NCBI GenBank assembly: GCA_001830045.1
Contig: MIDA01000048.1
Span: 1 to 47,164 of the forward strand
Length of the DNA stretch: 47,164 nt
Reading direction: 5' to 3'
DNA from: Tenericutes bacterium RIFOXYA12_FULL_35_10
GTDB lineage: Bacteria; Bacillota_I; Bacilli_A; Acholeplasmatales; Acholeplasmataceae
In this document: in pieces, positions 44,648 through 47,164 of the stretch
How the letters are laid out: each line of letters begins with the position of its first letter
How positions within the stretch are numbered: position 1 is the first letter of the stretch
Notes under the pieces: model-generated
What the model saw: the letters and a program-made list of their open reading frames with translations, nothing else
Told to the model about the DNA's origin: nothing
The model's database searches: none
Program-made: the position numbers and the translations under genes

Positions 44648-45980
44648 TGTTTTAGTTGCAGAAATTGGATCAACAACAACGGTTGTTAATGCATTTTCAA
44701 TCCATCAAAAACCGGTGGCCTTTTTAGGTAGAGGTATTCACCAGACGACCGTAGATACGGATGTTCGAGAAGGTTTACAAGGTGCAATTGATGATTTAAA
44801 GAAGAATTTAGGTGTCGATGAGTTATCCTATGATGAACTTTATGCATCTTCATCTGCAGCAGGCGGTCTTAAAATGACGGTTCATGGTTTAGTTTATGAG
44901 ATGACAGCAAAAGCTGCAGAACAAGCTGCACTGAATGCTGGTGGAAATATCCATTTGATTACTGCAAATAGAATAGAACAATCAGATGTTGAAAAAGTGA
45001 AGAACTTAAAACCTAACATCATTGTTGTCAGTGGGGGAACTGATTTTGGTGAAAAAGAGGTTGCATTTGAAAATTTAAAAGATTTAGCAGTGTTAGGTAT
45101 TCCTTTGATCTACACAGGTAATAAGGTCAATCATGAACGCATTAAAGCGTTGGGATATGATCATATAAGAATCGTTGATAATGTTTATCCGAGAGTAGAT
45201 GATTTTAATATCATGCCTTTGAGAGAAGCGATTTATGAAACATTTGAAAAACATATCATACACGCTAAAGGGATGAAGTATATTTTTGAAATGGTTAATC
45301 ATGGAATCATACCAACACCAGGCGCAGTGATGGATACCACATTACTCCTTGATGAGATGTTTGATGGCGTCATGACCATCGATGTTGGTGGGGCAACCAC
45401 CGATGTTCATAGTGTTTGTGAACCTAAACCTGAATATCAAAGAATGCTAGAAGGTCAACCTAAAATGAAGAGAACGGTTGAAGGTGATTTAGGGGTTTAT
45501 ATCAACAGACATAAAGTCTTATCCACATGGAAAGATGAAGACTTTAGTAGAATCTTTGGTCTATTCGCAAGTGATGTTAAACACATTTTAAATGAAGAAC
45601 CATTTATTCCTCAGACAGATAAAGGTAAGATGATCATCGACCGATTAACAGAACGTTGTGTTGAACTCGCTCTTGATCGGCATGTTGGAGATTTAAAACG
45701 TGTTTTTACAACAAACGGTTATAAAGTGATTCCTGATGGTAAAGATACAACACAAGTGAAAGCCATCTTTTTAACGGGTGGTGCACTGCTTTATGCCAAT
45801 CATCCCGATAAAATGATTAAGAGTTATTTAAGTCATAAAAAAACAAAACTTATTCCTGATGAACAAACACCCATCTATATCGATAAACACTATATATTCG
45901 CATCAATAGGCGTCTTATCACGGATTTATCCAGAAGAAACAAAAGCTTTAATTCATGATTCAATGAAGAAAGTAGGTTAA
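44637..45980 (+). CDS. MutL/GlmL-like ATPase, predicted aminomutase reactivase
   Basis: This 447-residue protein is an actin/Hsp70-fold ATPase of the GlmL/MutL type found beside B12-dependent carbon-skeleton and amino mutases. The N-terminal phosphate loop is VAEIGSTTTVVNAF, and a second phosphate motif TIDVGGATTDVHS lies near residue 245. Such proteins are thought to exchange damaged cobalamin on the mutase. It is coupled to oraE by an 11-base overlap, without its own clear ribosome site. It may also serve KamDE, since kamC is missing. Confidence 0.9.
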   Translation: MRIDVLVAEIGSTTTVVNAFSIHQKPVAFLGRGIHQTTVDTDVREGLQGAIDDLKKNLGVDELSYDELYASSSAAGGLKMTVHGLVYEMTAKAAEQAALNAGGNIHLITANRIEQSDVEKVKNLKPNIIVVSGGTDFGEKEVAFENLKDLAVLGIPLIYTGNKVNHERIKALGYDHIRIVDNVYPRVDDFNIMPLREAIYETFEKHIIHAKGMKYIFEMVNHGIIPTPGAVMDTTLLLDEMFDGVMTIDVGGATTDVHSVCEPKPEYQRMLEGQPKMKRTVEGDLGVYINRHKVLSTWKDEDFSRIFGLFASDVKHILNEEPFIPQTDKGKMIIDRLTERCVELALDRHVGDLKRVFTTNGYKVIPDGKDTTQVKAIFLTGGALLYANHPDKMIKSYLSHKKTKLIPDEQTPIYIDKHYIFASIGVLSRIYPEETKALIHDSMKKVG

Positions 45981-45985
45981 CCCTC

Positions 45986-47038
45986 ATGTACCCCAAATTA
46001 ACGATTAATGTAGCCTATTACAAAGATAATTTAAGATATATGCATAACTTACTTAAACGTCATCACATCAAGCTTGTACCTGTAACAAAGGTTTTTAGAG
46101 CGGATGATGTGTTGATGGATTTGATCAATCAATCAGATATTGATACGGTTGCTGACTCGCGTATTGGTAACTTAAAAGCGATGAAAACAACGAAGAAAAA
46201 AATGCTTTTAAGAATACCGATGATGTCTGAAGTTGAAGATGTAATCAAGTATGCAGATATTTCATGTAACTCAGAAATCAATGTCATTGAAGCATTAAAT
46301 CATGAAGCAAAAAAACAAAAGAAGAGACATGAAATTATCATCATGTATGATATTGGTGACTTAAGAGAAGGTATTTATTATAAAGCGGATGATCTTGGTT
46401 TCATTGAACGGATTAAAGCATTAAAACAGATACATATTCTTGGTATTGGGACAAACTTAACGTGCTATGGCGGTGTGATACCGACCCAAAAGACCTATCA
46501 AAAATTAAAAGAGATTAAAGAAAGAGTTGAAAAAATTCTTGGGTATCCACTCGAAGTTATATCTGGGGGAAACTCATCTTCACTTCCTTTGGTGATGGAT
46601 GAGAAGTTACCCAAATATATTAATCAGCTTAGAGTTGGTGAAGCGTTAGTGTGTGGTAGAGAAACAGCCTATGGTCATGACATTATTGGGATGCACCAAG
46701 ATGTCTTCACGCTATCTGCAGAGATTATTGAACTTAAACTTAAACCATCTAAACCAGAAGGAAAGATTGGTGTTGATGCCTTTGGTCATCGCGTCAGATT
46801 TCAAGATCGCGGGATGATTAAAAGAGCCATTCTTGCTTTAGGTAAACAAGATATTGCATTAGATCAACTGACACCACCCGCAGGTGTAACTATCTTAGGA
46901 TCTTCATCAGATCATTTGATTGTAGAACTTGATAATGATTCGTATAAAGTGGGAGATAAGATCCAGTTTGGATTAACTTATGGTGGGATTTTGTCATTGA
47001 TGACCTCGCCTTATGTGGAGAAAAACTATGTTCTATAG
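45986..47038 (+). CDS. orr: Ornithine racemase
   Basis: This 350-residue PLP enzyme of the alanine-racemase-like family is predicted to convert L-ornithine to D-ornithine, the substrate of OraSE. The PLP lysine lies in LVPVTKVFRAD near residue 37. Other family segments are DTVADSRIGNL, MYDIGDLREGI and the phosphate-binding ISGGNSSSLP. Substrate assignment rests on operon position next to oraSE and ord. It lacks a strong ribosome site and starts 5 bases after the reactivase gene. Its end overlaps the alanine racemase start by 11 bases. Confidence 0.9.
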   Translation: MYPKLTINVAYYKDNLRYMHNLLKRHHIKLVPVTKVFRADDVLMDLINQSDIDTVADSRIGNLKAMKTTKKKMLLRIPMMSEVEDVIKYADISCNSEINVIEALNHEAKKQKKRHEIIIMYDIGDLREGIYYKADDLGFIERIKALKQIHILGIGTNLTCYGGVIPTQKTYQKLKEIKERVEKILGYPLEVISGGNSSSLPLVMDEKLPKYINQLRVGEALVCGRETAYGHDIIGMHQDVFTLSAEIIELKLKPSKPEGKIGVDAFGHRVRFQDRGMIKRAILALGKQDIALDQLTPPAGVTILGSSSDHLIVELDNDSYKVGDKIQFGLTYGGILSLMTSPYVEKNYVL

Positions 47039-47164
47039 ACCGACATGAATTGAAATTGATTTAGATAAACTGATTTCTAATTATCGTTTTGCTGAAAACA
47101 AAATCAAACCTAAAAAGGTTATTCCCGTAATCAAAGCGGATGCCTATGGTCATGGTGCTGTTGA
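47028..47164 (+). pseudogene. alr: Alanine racemase start, with in-frame TGA at codon 7; 3' cut by window edge
   Basis: A frame from the ATG at 47028 reads MFYRPT, then TGA, then IEIDLDKLISNYRFAENK and on to VIPVIKADAYGHGAV. This is the N-terminus of alanine racemase, with the PLP lysine in IKADAYGHG. In the family a Trp occupies the TGA position (xxTWxEIDL). The start has GGAG 7 bases upstream and overlaps orr. Since TGA is a stop elsewhere in the window, the gene is interrupted here by a nonsense codon, a sequencing error or a recoded UGA. Alanine racemase fits the operon because the pathway makes D-alanine. Confidence 0.75.

Noticed and set aside
1-47164. Use of genetic code 4 (TGA = Trp) throughout the window
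   Set aside because: Many genes end in TGA with tight ATGA overlaps (nqrB, hutI, kce, kamD, ortA, oraS), long ORFs have no internal TGA, and conserved Trp codons are TGG. The standard code fits; the TGA in the alr start is treated as a local anomaly.
1-47164. CRISPR arrays, transposons, tRNA or rRNA genes
   Set aside because: No regularly spaced repeats, transposase-like proteins, terminal inverted repeats or cloverleaf-like sequences were seen on reading.

Overview
This AT-rich window (47 kb) comes from an anaerobic, amino-acid-fermenting bacterium, most likely a low-GC Gram-positive lineage near the Mollicutes (Izemoplasmatales, Acholeplasmatales or Haloplasmatales type). That placement is an inference from AT-rich codon use, AGGAGG-type ribosome sites, sigma-A promoters, CcpA-like cre sites and gene content. 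TGA is used as a stop in many tightly overlapping genes, so the standard bacterial code applies.

Region 1 (1-9.2 kb) is mixed housekeeping. It holds a 5'-truncated GH3 glycosidase, a minus-strand DNA-repair pair (RecB-type nuclease fused to an XPD-like Fe-S helicase, plus an SRAP/YedK protein), a DUF2804 protein, a B12-dependent class II ribonucleotide reductase (NrdJ) and an OFA-family MFS transporter.

Region 2 (9.2-17.3 kb) holds htpG-ridA, then a five-gene electron-transport operon that reads as nqrBCDEF without nqrA. After it comes an orphan 69-residue gene behind a perfect-consensus promoter with phased A-tracts, and a malic enzyme.

Region 3 (17.4-27.3 kb) is one long co-directional operon. 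It runs from tryptophanase through butyrate kinase and phosphate butyryltransferase to a complete histidine-to-glutamate pathway (hutH, hutU, ftcD, hutI and a cyclodeaminase). A cre-like site lies upstream.

Region 4 (27.3-29.9 kb) is a cobalamin-riboswitch-controlled uptake locus: a lipoprotein that looks like transcobalamin with its two domains in reversed order, a membrane-anchored DUF4430 protein and an ECF S component. It fits the B12 demand of the window: NrdJ, KamDE, OraSE and a PduO adenosyltransferase.

Region 5 (30.2-40.3 kb) is the lysine fermentation operon (MaoC hydratase, kal, kce, kdd, kamA, kamB, kamD, kamE), followed by small genes, pduO and ord. Its leader has a consensus promoter, a perfect cre site and a lysine riboswitch. 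The conserved 3' strand of that aptamer is also the 5' arm of a terminator, which predicts lysine-induced (ON) expression.

Region 6 (39.2-47.2 kb) is the oxidative ornithine pathway: ord, ortA, ortB, oraS, oraE, a MutL-like reactivase and ornithine racemase. It ends in the start of an alanine racemase gene with an in-frame TGA where the family has a conserved Trp. Together regions 3-6 convert Trp, His, Lys and Orn to acetyl-CoA, crotonyl-CoA, D-alanine, glutamate and ammonia. Butyrate kinase provides an ATP-yielding exit, and the Nqr-like complex is a possible NADH sink.
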